Positions 16,033-24,612 of a stretch of 32,404 bases of DNA are shown piece by piece. The translations under genes were made by a program, and so were the position numbers. How positions within the stretch are numbered: the stretch's first letter is position 1; each line of letters starts with the position of its first letter. The stretch is taken from NCBI GenBank assembly GCA_017467845.1, contig JAFUKH010000086.1, forward strand, positions 1 through 32,404, written 5' to 3'. The notes under the pieces are model-generated. The model made no database searches. It saw only the letters and a program-made list of their open reading frames with translations, and was not told the origin of the DNA. The stretch comes from Lachnospiraceae bacterium. Its GTDB lineage: Bacteria; Bacillota; Clostridia; Lachnospirales; Lachnospiraceae.

Positions 16033-16674
16033 ATGGCAGGAAAACCATTTGAGAGACCTACGAAATTTAAAAACAGAATGATACTTATGATTGTGGGCAT
16101 TTGTTTGCAGGCACTGGGATTGTCGTTATTGATACAGCTGGATTTGGGAACAGACCCTTGTTCCTGTTTTACCCTTGGTGTGCAGAAGCACATCCCCTTA
16201 AGCTATGGTACGGTGCAGCTGATTATCAACCTTATTACCTTCATATTTGTGATTTTCAACGATCTGAGTATGATTGGCTTTGGCACCATCGGAAATATGA
16301 TAGTGCTGGGGTATCTGGTGGATTTCTTTACCTGGTTGTGGGGGCTGGTGCTTCCGGGTGGTCTGGGCTTTTTTGATAACAGAGTGGCATGTTATATATT
16401 GTTGGTGCCGGTACTTGTGGTGTTTATCTTTGGAGCGGCGGCATATATGGCGGCTGGGCTTGGAATGTCCTCGTATGATGGTATTCCCTTTATCCTTCAT
16501 AGTAAACAGAAAAGGCTTTCCTTCAAATCCGTGCGTAGAATCTGGGATTTCAGCTTCATGATTATCGGTGCCCTTCTTGGGGGACCTTTGAATATTGTTA
16601 CCATCGCCTGTGCGTTCTTTATTGGACCGGTAATTGGATTTGTGCAGAAAAAGATGAGTGTGTTTATTTCGTAG
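16033..16674 (+). CDS. YczE/YyaS/YitT-like integral membrane protein
   Basis: A 213-residue protein with about five hydrophobic helices. It starts M-A-G-K-P-F-E-R-P-T-K-F-K, then I-V-G-I-C-L-Q-A-L-G-L-S-L. The segment D-L-G-T-D-P-C-S-C-F near 37-46 and G-L-G-M-S-S-Y-D-G-I near 141-150 are typical of the YczE-type family. Members are widespread in Firmicutes and their transport or regulatory role is not established. GAGGAG lies 6 bases before ATG 16033. Single-gene unit with its own promoter and terminator. Confidence 0.8.
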   Translation: MAGKPFERPTKFKNRMILMIVGICLQALGLSLLIQLDLGTDPCSCFTLGVQKHIPLSYGTVQLIINLITFIFVIFNDLSMIGFGTIGNMIVLGYLVDFFTWLWGLVLPGGLGFFDNRVACYILLVPVLVVFIFGAAAYMAAGLGMSSYDGIPFILHSKQKRLSFKSVRRIWDFSFMIIGALLGGPLNIVTIACAFFIGPVIGFVQKKMSVFIS

Positions 16675-16677
16675 ATG

Positions 16678-16707
16678 AAACCGTCGAGACAGTGTCTTGG
16701 CGGTTTT
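16678..16707 (+). terminator. Terminator of the YczE-like gene
   Basis: AAACCGTC (16678-16685) pairs with GGCGGTTT (16699-16706), and the stem extends inward through GAGACA/TGTCTT with wobble pairs. TTTTGTT follows. Confidence 0.75.
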
Positions 16708-16876
16708 GTTAATAATGACGATTTACATAGTTATATAATTGTGATAACATATTACGCGAGGATTAGATTTCTAGCGTGTAATAACGTATTCTTCAAAGTT
16801 GTGATTCATTTCTTAAGCAACATCCTATCGTGGATTCTCACGTAAAAATATCAATACCTATAAATTAATAAAATGC
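16708..16876. other. Intergenic region, AT-rich
   Basis: No coding frame. The only structure noticed is an imperfect inverted repeat, TATTAC (16750-16755) with GTAATA (16778-16783), extended by partial CG pairs. No function assigned. Confidence 0.4.
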
Positions 16877-16921
16877 TTTTCACTTTATGGCAAATCCTTT
16901 ATAATATAGGTACAACCTATA
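16877..16921 (+). promoter_or_regulatory. Promoter of the 61-residue protein gene, with a palindrome at the transcription start
   Basis: TTTTCA (16877-16882), 17 bases, TATAAT (16900-16905). Overlapping the end of the -10 box and running to the ribosome site is TATAGGT-ACA-ACCTATA (16905-16921), a perfect 7-bp inverted repeat with a 3-base spacer. Its position fits a repressor operator. Confidence 0.6.
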
Positions 16922-16937
16922 GAAGGAGGGTGAGTAT

Positions 16938-17123
16938 ATGGAGGTTGAAACAATGACGAAAGAAGAAATGTTGAACTATGAGACGAACATTTACATTAAT
17001 CTGATTCGGATTAAAAGATATCAGAAAGAGATTAATCCGGAACTTGAATACCAGTTGAAGACACAAAGGATTAAACTCCATAATCTCGGAGTAAATACAG
17101 ATGATTTTGAGTATGAAGAGTAA
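16938..17123 (+). CDS. Small charged protein, function unknown
   Basis: 61 residues, rich in E, K, N and Y, predicted largely helical (E-E-M-L-N-Y-E-T-N-I-Y-I-N-L-I-R-I-K-R), with an acidic end D-D-F-E-Y-E-E. No membrane helix, cysteine or known motif. Gene status is supported by a strong ribosome site (AGAAGGAGGG, 16921-16930), a promoter with palindrome and a terminator-flanked single-gene setting. ATG 16953 (M-T-K-E-E-M) is an alternative start. Superficially Spo0E-like in size and charge, but I do not see the Spo0E signature. Confidence 0.65.
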   Translation: MEVETMTKEEMLNYETNIYINLIRIKRYQKEINPELEYQLKTQRIKLHNLGVNTDDFEYEE

Positions 17124-17217
17124 CTTTTAACAGCGCACACTTGTTAACGTGTAAAGCATTATTGTTTTAATAGGGTATAACCCTTGATTATAATATCTAA
17201 TTGTAATAATCCTCATG

Positions 17218-17266
17218 AAAAACAGGTATTTCCCCATATGTACAGTGTTGGGGAATACCTGTTTTT
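17218..17266. terminator. Bidirectional terminator before the sensor operon's end
   Basis: AAAAACAGGTATTTCCCCA (17218-17236) pairs with TGGGGAATACCTGTTTTT (17249-17266), an 18-bp stem with one bulged T. It can end both the small plus-strand gene and the convergent four-gene minus-strand operon. Confidence 0.92.
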
Positions 17267-17282
17267 ATTTGAGAGGAGTATA

Positions 17283-17909
17283 TCATATCCTTCGATTTCT
17301 TGTATAATATCTTGTCATCTGTTCCTCTTCTTGGAGCAGATGCATTTCATATTCCTCAGGCATCTGCTGCAGTTGTCTCATCCAGAATATGCTTTGGCGC
17401 AGGGAGATGGGGCAAAGGATACAGAAGGATGCAAAGTATAGACCGCCTATCAGGTAAGCTTCTTCCAACTGAACAGGGGAAGGCAAATTATCAGGTAGGC
17501 ATTTGTACCCAAAGAAAAATATGGGAACAATAAGCAGTAATGACAAAAAGAAGCTACGCAGCATCTTCAGGGAATGGTTGAAGTGGTATTCGGCATATAA
17601 TAATTCTTCTTCTGAATAGGTTCTTTTCAGGAAGAGCCTGCGGAATCCAGAGGGGCTGACGGCTACAAAGAGCAGAGTCAGTAGCAGATATAAGGTTAGT
17701 ATCATCACCTGCCCCATGGAGAGTGGCGCAGTGAGCTCATACCGATATATTTGGTAGCTGATGATTGCCCCCAAAAGAGAAAACAGCAGGGTAATATTCC
17801 ACATGACTAAATTGTTTTCCCGTATTCTTTTGCAACTCGCAGACTGCGTTAAATGTCTTTGCAATATTGCAATTATCAATGCAAAGAAAGGAATCAGTAA
17901 ATAGTTCAT
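17283..17909 (-). CDS. Multi-spanning membrane protein, function unknown (last gene of the sensor operon)
   Basis: 208 residues with five predicted membrane helices (about 3-17, 37-54, 66-86, 117-135 and 150-170) and a charged C-terminal tail (M-P-E-E-Y-E-M-H-L-L-Q-E-E-E). No family recognised. ATG 17909 lies 1 base after the stop of the preceding gene, with GGAGGGATGAT as ribosome site, so expression is tightly tied to that gene. A partner role for the 534-residue protein is likely but inferred. Confidence 0.75.
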   Translation of the reverse strand: MNYLLIPFFALIIAILQRHLTQSASCKRIRENNLVMWNITLLFSLLGAIISYQIYRYELTAPLSMGQVMILTLYLLLTLLFVAVSPSGFRRLFLKRTYSEEELLYAEYHFNHSLKMLRSFFLSLLLIVPIFFFGYKCLPDNLPSPVQLEEAYLIGGLYFASFCILCPISLRQSIFWMRQLQQMPEEYEMHLLQEEEQMTRYYTRNRRI

Positions 17910-17910
17910 A

Positions 17911-19515
17911 TCATCCCTCCATTTCCAGTTTAGCCTGATAAATCATGTCATTCACCCAGAAGACAAAGCCTGCTTTCAGTAGGAGAACGTCCTTGCCGGA
18001 GCCTGCCTCACGAATGATTTTGGCCAGATTGATTTGGCACAAAAGGGCTGCCAATAGTCCATAGTGTGATAGCTCTTCCAGAGGCGCGCGGAGCATATAG
18101 CCCTGGGACTCCGTTTCCGGACTGGGAACAAAGCTCTGTAAAAATAAGCGGAAACCATTTGCATAGGTGTCGTCCGGGGGAAGAGCGGCGTATATTTGAG
18201 AAATATATCGCTCATCCATAGGGGCAGTGGGCAGCGTGCGTTTATTCCACAGAGGCTTCTTATTCCGCAGAGAAATTGCAAAAATCACGGACAAGCCATC
18301 TACCAGACCGGCCATAGACAGGCAAAACAGTGCAGTCAGTTTTGTTTCTTCCTCGGTTAAGGAAAGAATCGGTATTAAATATAAATCAGTAATCTGATAT
18401 GCGTCGTCGGTAAGGGTAATCTGCGCCTGGGCCGGAAAAAGAGTATTTAGCTTTAGCAGTGCAGAAAGGATTTCATTATCCAAGCTGCTTTTGATATTCA
18501 TGGCATCCTTTAGCTGAGGAGAGTCCCCGGCTATTTCTGAATAAGATGCCATAAAATCGGAAGAAGAGAGGTCAGTGCACTGATTTAAGGTGTTTATGAT
18601 CTCAGCCACAGAAATGTCTGTACTCTCCAGTAGGGAAGCTGCCTGAAATAGTGTGCTTAGGTTTGTTTGCAGGTTGCTTGTGGGAGAAATGCCTAAAGAG
18701 GCATTATGGATTTCTCCTTGAAGCTGCGAGGACAGTTCTGAAAGTGCTCCGCCAAGCTCATCGGAGGAGGTGATATTTAAAATGGTATAAAGTGTAGTAA
18801 GCGTACCTGTGATTTCGCTTTTTTCCGTAGCTGCTTCTTCCAGGTCAGAAAATCCATAGGATGCCAAGATACCATCTCTGGATGCGGATAGCTCCTGATT
18901 ATTTCCTGAGGACTTGGCAGTTATGTATGCCTCATAAGCAGTCAGGTAGTCTTCGTAGTTTTCGTAAGCAGATTGCTTCGGCGCGCGCATCCCGGTGGAA
19001 ATATCATTTTCTACACCATCCAGAGCAGTTAAGCAGGTATTTGCATGCTCCAAATCAGAGCACAATAGCTGGTGCTGCTTAATAATCTCCGAGACAGTAT
19101 CCGATACCGTACTACGAATCTGGCTCAGACGTATTTCCAATTGATTATTATATTGCTTTGTTAAAGAGTCGCTAATCTGTGCATATCTCTCCTGCATATA
19201 GCTTAGAGGGGAATTTACGGAGTTGTAGATTCCGATATAGGAGTAATAGGTAGAGCAGCATATGGCCAGACAAAGTGCAACGATTTTCAGAAAGCTTTTC
19301 TTTTTCCTCAGAGAATTGCTGAAAAAGTAAGCCGTTGCCTGAATGGCGATGGCAAAGCAAAGGGATGCGTAAGGAAAAACGCCGTCCAGATATACCTTTG
19401 CGCCATCCCAGGTGGTAGCAAAGGAGATTAATTGTAAAAGGAGGGTCACGAAAGAGACCAGCACCACTAGGACCCTCTCGGAGAACAGATTAAATTTCTT
19501 CAGTTGTTTGAACAT
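17911..19515 (-). CDS. Large membrane protein with a long helical non-membrane domain, function unknown
   Basis: 534 residues. Three N-terminal membrane helices (about 14-33, 48-66 and 75-97) precede a long Q-, S-, L- and E-rich, probably coiled-coil domain (about 100-385). A fourth helix (393-415, A-L-F-C-L-S-M-A-G-L-V-D-G-L-S) leads into a C-terminal domain of about 120 residues with K-N/K and E-rich helices. With an even number of helices both ends lie on the same side, so by the positive-inside rule the coiled domain should sit on one face only; topology is uncertain because the loops are not strongly charged. No known family. ATG 19515 lies within the end of the kinase gene (26-base overlap), with AGAAGGA about 8 bases upstream. 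Confidence 0.75.
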   Translation of the reverse strand: MFKQLKKFNLFSERVLVVLVSFVTLLLQLISFATTWDGAKVYLDGVFPYASLCFAIAIQATAYFFSNSLRKKKSFLKIVALCLAICCSTYYSYIGIYNSVNSPLSYMQERYAQISDSLTKQYNNQLEIRLSQIRSTVSDTVSEIIKQHQLLCSDLEHANTCLTALDGVENDISTGMRAPKQSAYENYEDYLTAYEAYITAKSSGNNQELSASRDGILASYGFSDLEEAATEKSEITGTLTTLYTILNITSSDELGGALSELSSQLQGEIHNASLGISPTSNLQTNLSTLFQAASLLESTDISVAEIINTLNQCTDLSSSDFMASYSEIAGDSPQLKDAMNIKSSLDNEILSALLKLNTLFPAQAQITLTDDAYQITDLYLIPILSLTEEETKLTALFCLSMAGLVDGLSVIFAISLRNKKPLWNKRTLPTAPMDERYISQIYAALPPDDTYANGFRLFLQSFVPSPETESQGYMLRAPLEELSHYGLLAALLCQINLAKIIREAGSGKDVLLLKAGFVFWVNDMIYQAKLEMEG

Positions 19516-21595
19516 CGGTTATTCCTTCTTCATCGGAAATCAGAGGGAAACGTATGGTAGCAGTGAAAAGGTCGGCATCAATGTCCACAGAAAATTCTCC
19601 GCCACAAGCCTGAGTGAAGCTTTGGACAATGGATAAGCCAAGACCACTGCCTTCCTTTGTGCGGGAGGAATCTGCACGTACAAAGCGTTCCACAATCTCT
19701 TCCGGATTAAAATTCATTTCCTCCAAGGATACATTTTTCATTTTTGCGATGGCATATCCATTTTGCGCTTCCAGAAGAATATGTACGCGAGAGCCCGGCA
19801 GGGAGTATTGCATGGCATTTACCAAGAGATTTTGGAACACGCGGTACATTTTCTCTCCGTCTGCCATAATGAAAAGGGGTTCATTGGAGATTTTCAGTTT
19901 AAATTGTAAGGTACTTTTTTGTAACTCCTCGTCCATATCGGCAAGAGTCTGTTTTACCAGCTTGGCAAGGTCCAGCTTATTGTTTTCTACCGGAAGATTA
20001 CCGGTAGTGGCTTTGGAGAGTTCGAATACATCCTGCACCATTTTCTTTAGACGATATGCCTTGCTGCGAAGTGCTTCCACATATTCTCCGGCAGGTGGAG
20101 CAAGGTGCTCCTCGCTAAGTAAATCTGCATAGTTGATGATGGATGTGAGAGGTGTCTTCAAATCATGGGATACGTTGGTAATCAGCTCTACTCGCATACG
20201 ATTTGCTTTATTTTCCTGTTCTACCGCTTTGGCAATACCGGATTCTAAATCATTAACAGCAAGTGCAGAGGCCGCCAGAAGGGTTCTTTTGCTTAGCTGT
20301 TTATCATTTGTTTTCTCCCCTTGGCTTAGTTGATGCAGCTTGTGGAAGACGATATCCGTGTCCTGTAGGAAGTGATATAACTTTGGCAAGGCAAAACATT
20401 GGCAAAGCAAAAGAATGCACAAAATGATAAAAAGTGTCCATGTTGGCCTAGTGAGTGTGGCATGATAGAGCATATCCAGTAACAAAAGGCAGTTTACTAT
20501 GATGCCGAAAACCAGAACCAGGCAGATTCGCTGCATTTTCCTTTTCCAAGGAATGGTAGTATTCCAGTTCTTCAAAGCACTACCGATTTTATAGATGATA
20601 CTTCCTGTTAAAAAGCTCATACGATTGGTGCGGATATCCAGCCACAATAGATAAAGGAGCATGCCAAGCGGATAATATAACCACAGGGCAGGATAAAGCA
20701 TTAATCGGTATTCTAAAGTGGCAAAGGTATAGTTTAAATCCAGAGTTAGCCATAGGAATACTGCCAGTGCCGATGGTAGCAGCTTGATTTCTAAAGTGAT
20801 TTTTTTGCAAAATGCACCGTATTCTGAGCGTGCAATGGCAAATTTTCTGCCGGAAAACAGCGAGAAAATTCCGGAAATCAGGAAAATTGCTGCGGACGCA
20901 AAAAAGAGAATCAGTACCCGGCGGTAGCCTTCAGCCAGTGCAATCATATCGATGTATGTGCTGTAATTGTAGACTTGAGACTCGTTATATCCCATGATAA
21001 AACGAACCTCGGAGGCTTCTTTCCAGATAGGGCTGTAGTTCGTTAGTGTCAGGTATTCTTTGTCAGGACTGGGAACGGAGTAAACTTTATCAAAGAAGCG
21101 GAGCTGTTCCAGAGGACCGTCCCAATATACTGTCATGCGGAAATTATCCGTTTCCAGAAGGTGACCATCATTCTCGGAATAGAGCGGGAAATCGATATTA
21201 CCCTGCTGGGAGGTGACTCTGTTTTCATCGTTGGGATGGAGGATCTGATATTGATACAATACCTTGGTGCCCGTAGTTTTCATGATATTGTTGAAGTTTT
21301 CATGACACTCCAGCTCGTAACGTTCTGCATTTTCATCCGTCAGTGGATATCCTGTGTCATCTGCGATGCCTACATGAGCAATCATGTAGTTCTGGAATAA
21401 GTCCGCCATAAGCTCCCGCATTTCCGTGAGATAATAGACATCGCCGGTAAAGGTTCCTGTCCCTTCCTTTGCCAGATTCACAAGTGCCTCTCTACCGAAG
21501 ATTCCGGATGCAATCATGGTTATAAAAGAGGAAACCATGATGAGTCTGTAAATAAAAGCTCTTATCTTTTTATTTTTTTTCAAATTTGTATCCAA
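19490..21595 (-). CDS. Sensor histidine kinase with six predicted membrane helices
   Basis: 701 residues. A first helix (14-33), an external domain (34-225) and five further helices (about 226-247, 272-290, 298-318, 356-375 and 385-402) precede the kinase core. The H box N-V-S-H-D-L-K-T-P-L-T has H477 as phosphorylation site. Q-N-L-L-V-N-A-M-Q-Y-S is the N box, and E-G-S-G-L-G-L-S-I-V the G2 box. The external domain has no recognised sensor family. The start is a TTG at 21595, 26 bases inside the response-regulator gene; GTGGGG lies just upstream, and the next ATG (M20) would remove most of the first helix's lysine-rich lead. It should phosphorylate the upstream-encoded regulator. Confidence 0.9.
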   Translation of the reverse strand: MDTNLKKNKKIRAFIYRLIMVSSFITMIASGIFGREALVNLAKEGTGTFTGDVYYLTEMRELMADLFQNYMIAHVGIADDTGYPLTDENAERYELECHENFNNIMKTTGTKVLYQYQILHPNDENRVTSQQGNIDFPLYSENDGHLLETDNFRMTVYWDGPLEQLRFFDKVYSVPSPDKEYLTLTNYSPIWKEASEVRFIMGYNESQVYNYSTYIDMIALAEGYRRVLILFFASAAIFLISGIFSLFSGRKFAIARSEYGAFCKKITLEIKLLPSALAVFLWLTLDLNYTFATLEYRLMLYPALWLYYPLGMLLYLLWLDIRTNRMSFLTGSIIYKIGSALKNWNTTIPWKRKMQRICLVLVFGIIVNCLLLLDMLYHATLTRPTWTLFIILCILLLCQCFALPKLYHFLQDTDIVFHKLHQLSQGEKTNDKQLSKRTLLAASALAVNDLESGIAKAVEQENKANRMRVELITNVSHDLKTPLTSIINYADLLSEEHLAPPAGEYVEALRSKAYRLKKMVQDVFELSKATTGNLPVENNKLDLAKLVKQTLADMDEELQKSTLQFKLKISNEPLFIMADGEKMYRVFQNLLVNAMQYSLPGSRVHILLEAQNGYAIAKMKNVSLEEMNFNPEEIVERFVRADSSRTKEGSGLGLSIVQSFTQACGGEFSVDIDADLFTATIRFPLISDEEGITDVQTTEEI

Positions 21596-22271
21596 TTCCC
21601 CACACCACCTTTAAATATTCCGGCTCTCCCGGATTGATTTCAATTTTTTCGCGGATTCTGCGAATATGTACCATTACGGTTTTTTCCCCATTGTAGGCAA
21701 TGGGTTCCTTCCATACCTCCCGGTAAATCTCTTCTGCAGAGAAAATCCGTCCCGGATGTCTCATAAGAAGTTCCAGAATTCGGGTTTCTGTAGAAGTCAA
21801 GCGGATGAGTTCACCGTCTGCAGATAAGGTGTGTTCCGTGAAGTTGAAGCAAAGTCTTCCGATTTGCACCACATCTGCGGATGGGGTGTGTATACCACCC
21901 AGACGCATGTAGCGTCTAAGTTGACTTTTTACTCTTGCCAGAACCTCTTTGGCACTGAAGGGTTTGCAGATATAATCGTCTGCCCCGATGGTTAACCCCA
22001 GAATCTTGTCCGTATCCTCTGTTTTTGCAGACATAATGATGACCGGTATGTTGCGGGTTTCTCTGATTTTTAACAGTGCAGAGAAGCCGTCCAGATTGGG
22101 CATCATCACATCCAGGAGAATCAAGTGAATGTCCTCTTTATCTAAAATGTCCAGAGCTTCATAGCCGTCGTGAGCGGAGAAGACGGTGTATTGTTCCCGC
22201 TCTAATTGAATGCGCAAAGTGGCGACGATATCTCTGTCGTCATCTACTACAAGTATTTTTTCTGTTTCCAT
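21570..22271 (-). CDS. OmpR/VanR-type response regulator
   Basis: 233 residues. The receiver domain has V-V-D-D-D (9-12), the phospho-acceptor in L-L-D54-V-M-M-P-N, S81 in I-I-M-S-A-K, and K103 in I-C-K-P-F. The C-terminal winged helix (about 135-230) carries L-T-S-T-E-T-R-I-L-E-L-L and T-V-M-V-H-I-R-R-I-R-E-K-I. ATG 22271 follows GAGGA; a 21-residue in-frame extension upstream is rejected because it runs across the promoter. It heads the four-gene operon and its likely targets include that operon. Confidence 0.92.
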   Translation of the reverse strand: METEKILVVDDDRDIVATLRIQLEREQYTVFSAHDGYEALDILDKEDIHLILLDVMMPNLDGFSALLKIRETRNIPVIIMSAKTEDTDKILGLTIGADDYICKPFSAKEVLARVKSQLRRYMRLGGIHTPSADVVQIGRLCFNFTEHTLSADGELIRLTSTETRILELLMRHPGRIFSAEEIYREVWKEPIAYNGEKTVMVHIRRIREKIEINPGEPEYLKVVWGIGYKFEKK

Positions 22272-22301
22272 GATTTTTCCTCGTTTGCTTTTTCTAAAAA
22301 T

Positions 22302-22310
22302 AGTATAGCA
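22302..22310 (-). promoter_or_regulatory. Extended -10 promoter of the sensor operon
   Basis: On the minus strand TTGCTATACT (extended -10, TGn-TATACT) about 30 bases before the regulator start. The -35 region is a run of T and A without consensus, which fits a promoter helped by an activator, possibly the regulator itself. Confidence 0.5.
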
Positions 22311-22455
22311 AGTTTTTTTTACAAAAAAAGACACATAATGTTTACATTTTCCTTAAATTTATATTCACATGACGTTCTTTACAGTTGCAAAATTACGATG
22401 TATTATATGGTATATAGGAAGAAGGTCACAAAGATCCTGTAATGGGGTGAATGAT

Positions 22456-24363
22456 ATGATAAATGGTAAGAAAATAATTGCAGTGTGTGTTGCGAAAATT
22501 GGGGATGGGGGAAGCTATGAATATATTGAGAAGCTTCACTCTTACTTTGCACCGGCGGGATATCAGATGATGATTTATAATACCTGTTCGGATTTCTTTT
22601 GGGATAAACCGAACGAGCAAGGGGAAAAAGCAGTTTTTAAGCTGATTGATTACAGTATCACCGATGCGGTGGTTATTATTGCGAACAGTATTCGTTGCAA
22701 AGAGTTGGTGGAGCAGATTATTGCCCGTGCCAAGGCTCATGGAAAGCCTGTTTTCTGTATAGACGGATGCTATGAGGGCGGCATTATGGTGATGCCGGAC
22801 TACGAGGAATGCTTCCGTAAGATTGTAAAGCACGTAGTAGAATTTCATAAGATTAAGGATGTGGGATACATCTCGGGCTTAAAAGGGAATCCTTTCTCTG
22901 ACGAAAGGCAGGAGGTTTTTAAAAGTGTTCTGGAAGAGAACGGAATCCCTTATGAGGAGGACAAGGTCTGGTACGGCGACTTCTGGTCGAATCCTACGGT
23001 GGAAGCTATCCGAAGTATGGTGGCTGCAAAGAAGGTCCCGAGAGCACTTGTCTGCGCCAATGATGTAATGGCTATTGCCGCCTGTGCAGAGCTCAAGGAA
23101 AATGGCTATCGGGTTCCGGAGGATGTTATTGTAACAGGCTTTGACGGTGTGTTGGAAGGGCGTTATTTTTCGCCCAGAATTACTTCCTGTGACGATAATT
23201 ACGGAAAGGTTGCAGAGAGGGTTGCAGAGCTGCTGAAGCAGAGCTTTGACGGTATGCCTATGGATACACTGCATAAGGTCAGCTTTGAAGTGCATATGGG
23301 ACAGTCCTGTGGGTGTGTGAAGCAGGGGGTTATCTTTTACGGCGGAAGCGAGATGATAACGCTGAATGATACCCTTAATCATTATCGGGTAATGGACAGG
23401 ATGTTTTATGAGATATCTGCGGAAATCCTGACATGCGATTCTCTGGAGAGAATCCGGGAAGTGATGAAGGAGATTATGCCTCCGTTCATAACATGTTTAA
23501 TCAACGGAGCGTTCTTAGACGTTGACAATCATCCGGTGATGGAGGAGGAGGAAGCTCCTTTTGCGGAAGAGATGTGTGTGCTCTGCGATGATAGTGGCCG
23601 TTTCCTCGGAAAGGATAACAATCACCATGAGTCGGATACATGGAATATATGCAGCGGAGAATTGCTCCCGAATATGGGCGAGCTGTTAGGGGGAGACCGT
23701 CCTATCGTTTTTAATGCGCTATGCTTTAAAAATCGAGCCATAGGGTATGTTTGTACGTATCTGCCGCTGGAAAAATATGAGTATCTAAGTATACCACAAT
23801 GCGCTATTGGTATCAGCAATGCATTGGGCGGCTTTAGAAATACCAAGTATCAAAGTTACTTGAACAGCCGGCTTGAAGATGTATATGCTCACGATGCGCT
23901 TACCGGACTATTCAATCGACATGGATTTTATAAGTACAGTGAAATCTTACTGAATGGCTTACAGGAAAAGAAAGACCAGAAGCTTCTTGTAATTTCCGCG
24001 GATTTGGACGGGTTAAAGACTATTAATGATACCTATGGACACTTAGAAGGGGATAATGCTATTTACATTGCAGCCAAGGCACTTCGGGAGTCCTGGCAAA
24101 AAGAGAAGATATGCGTTAGATTCGGCGGGGATGAGATGTTATGCCTGTTGCCTGTTCCGGAGGGAACGGATCCGGAGATAACTATTCGGAAGCGTGTTGC
24201 AAAGTTCTTAGAACAGTATAATGAATCTTCGGGAAAGCCATACGAAGTTTCTATGAGCTTGGGCTTTTATACGGAAGCTGTGGACGGCTTTGATATGGAT
24301 GAAGTGATTAGAAAAGCAGATATGAACATGTATGCAGAAAAAAGAGCGAAAAAAGCTCGTTGA
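22456..24363 (+). CDS. Cytoplasmic LacI-type ligand-sensor protein with a GGDEF domain
   Basis: 635 residues. The N-terminal part (1 to about 290) has the fold signature of LacI/periplasmic sugar-binding sensors (V-C-A-N-D-V-M-A-I-A, then P-E-D-V-I-V-T-G-F-D-G), but has neither a DNA-binding helix-turn-helix nor a signal peptide. A middle region (about 300-470) of unknown fold contains G-Q-S-C-G-C near its start. The C-terminal GGDEF domain begins D-A-L-T-G-L-F-N-R and has G-G-D-E-M at 557-561. The last position differs from GGDEF, but the catalytic G-G-D-E is intact, so diguanylate cyclase activity is possible. It may couple a cytoplasmic sugar-like ligand to cyclic-di-GMP. ATG 22456 follows GGGGTGA; the longer in-frame start at 22369 is not preceded by a ribosome site. 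Confidence 0.85.
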   Translation: MINGKKIIAVCVAKIGDGGSYEYIEKLHSYFAPAGYQMMIYNTCSDFFWDKPNEQGEKAVFKLIDYSITDAVVIIANSIRCKELVEQIIARAKAHGKPVFCIDGCYEGGIMVMPDYEECFRKIVKHVVEFHKIKDVGYISGLKGNPFSDERQEVFKSVLEENGIPYEEDKVWYGDFWSNPTVEAIRSMVAAKKVPRALVCANDVMAIAACAELKENGYRVPEDVIVTGFDGVLEGRYFSPRITSCDDNYGKVAERVAELLKQSFDGMPMDTLHKVSFEVHMGQSCGCVKQGVIFYGGSEMITLNDTLNHYRVMDRMFYEISAEILTCDSLERIREVMKEIMPPFITCLINGAFLDVDNHPVMEEEEAPFAEEMCVLCDDSGRFLGKDNNHHESDTWNICSGELLPNMGELLGGDRPIVFNALCFKNRAIGYVCTYLPLEKYEYLSIPQCAIGISNALGGFRNTKYQSYLNSRLEDVYAHDALTGLFNRHGFYKYSEILLNGLQEKKDQKLLVISADLDGLKTINDTYGHLEGDNAIYIAAKALRESWQKEKICVRFGGDEMLCLLPVPEGTDPEITIRKRVAKFLEQYNESSGKPYEVSMSLGFYTEAVDGFDMDEVIRKADMNMYAEKRAKKAR

Positions 24364-24437
24364 AGCAATGGAATGATGCAAATTTGATGTAGTTTTTATG
24401 AAATTATCCTACGGCAGGTTAATATTATAGTATTGAC

Positions 24438-24481
24438 AAAACCTTTGATTGGGTATATCGTATATCCAAGCAGAGGTTTTT
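24438..24481 (+). terminator. Terminator of the LacI-GGDEF gene
   Basis: AAAACCT (24438-24444) pairs with AGGTTTT (24474-24480), followed by further T; the stem continues through TG/CA and TTGG/CCAA with mismatches, and TATA pairs near the loop. A TTGACA at 24433-24438 overlaps it but has no matching -10 box at the usual distance. Confidence 0.75.
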
Positions 24482-24612
24482 CTATTAGTTTCTTGTTTTT
24501 ATATTATCTTATATATTGACGAAGTCTCGGGCAATTGGATCTGAGTTCGTATCTACCCTGCGGAAATTCACTTTTGAGCGGGGAGAGATTCTTCCTGCGG
24601 TTTGGAGGAAAT

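Noticed and set aside
19614-20132. 172-codon plus-strand open frame
   Set aside because: Shadow of the histidine kinase catalytic region on the other strand.
22272-22334. Longer response-regulator start adding 21 residues
   Set aside because: It crosses the extended -10 promoter, and a receiver domain normally begins a few residues before the V-V-D-D motif, as it does from ATG 22271.
22879-23382. 167-codon minus-strand open frame
   Set aside because: Shadow of the LacI-GGDEF gene; no homology or start signals.
24433-24460. TTGACA as a promoter for the transposase-family pseudogene
   Set aside because: The nearest -10-like sequence is only 15 bases away and both lie inside the terminator stem.
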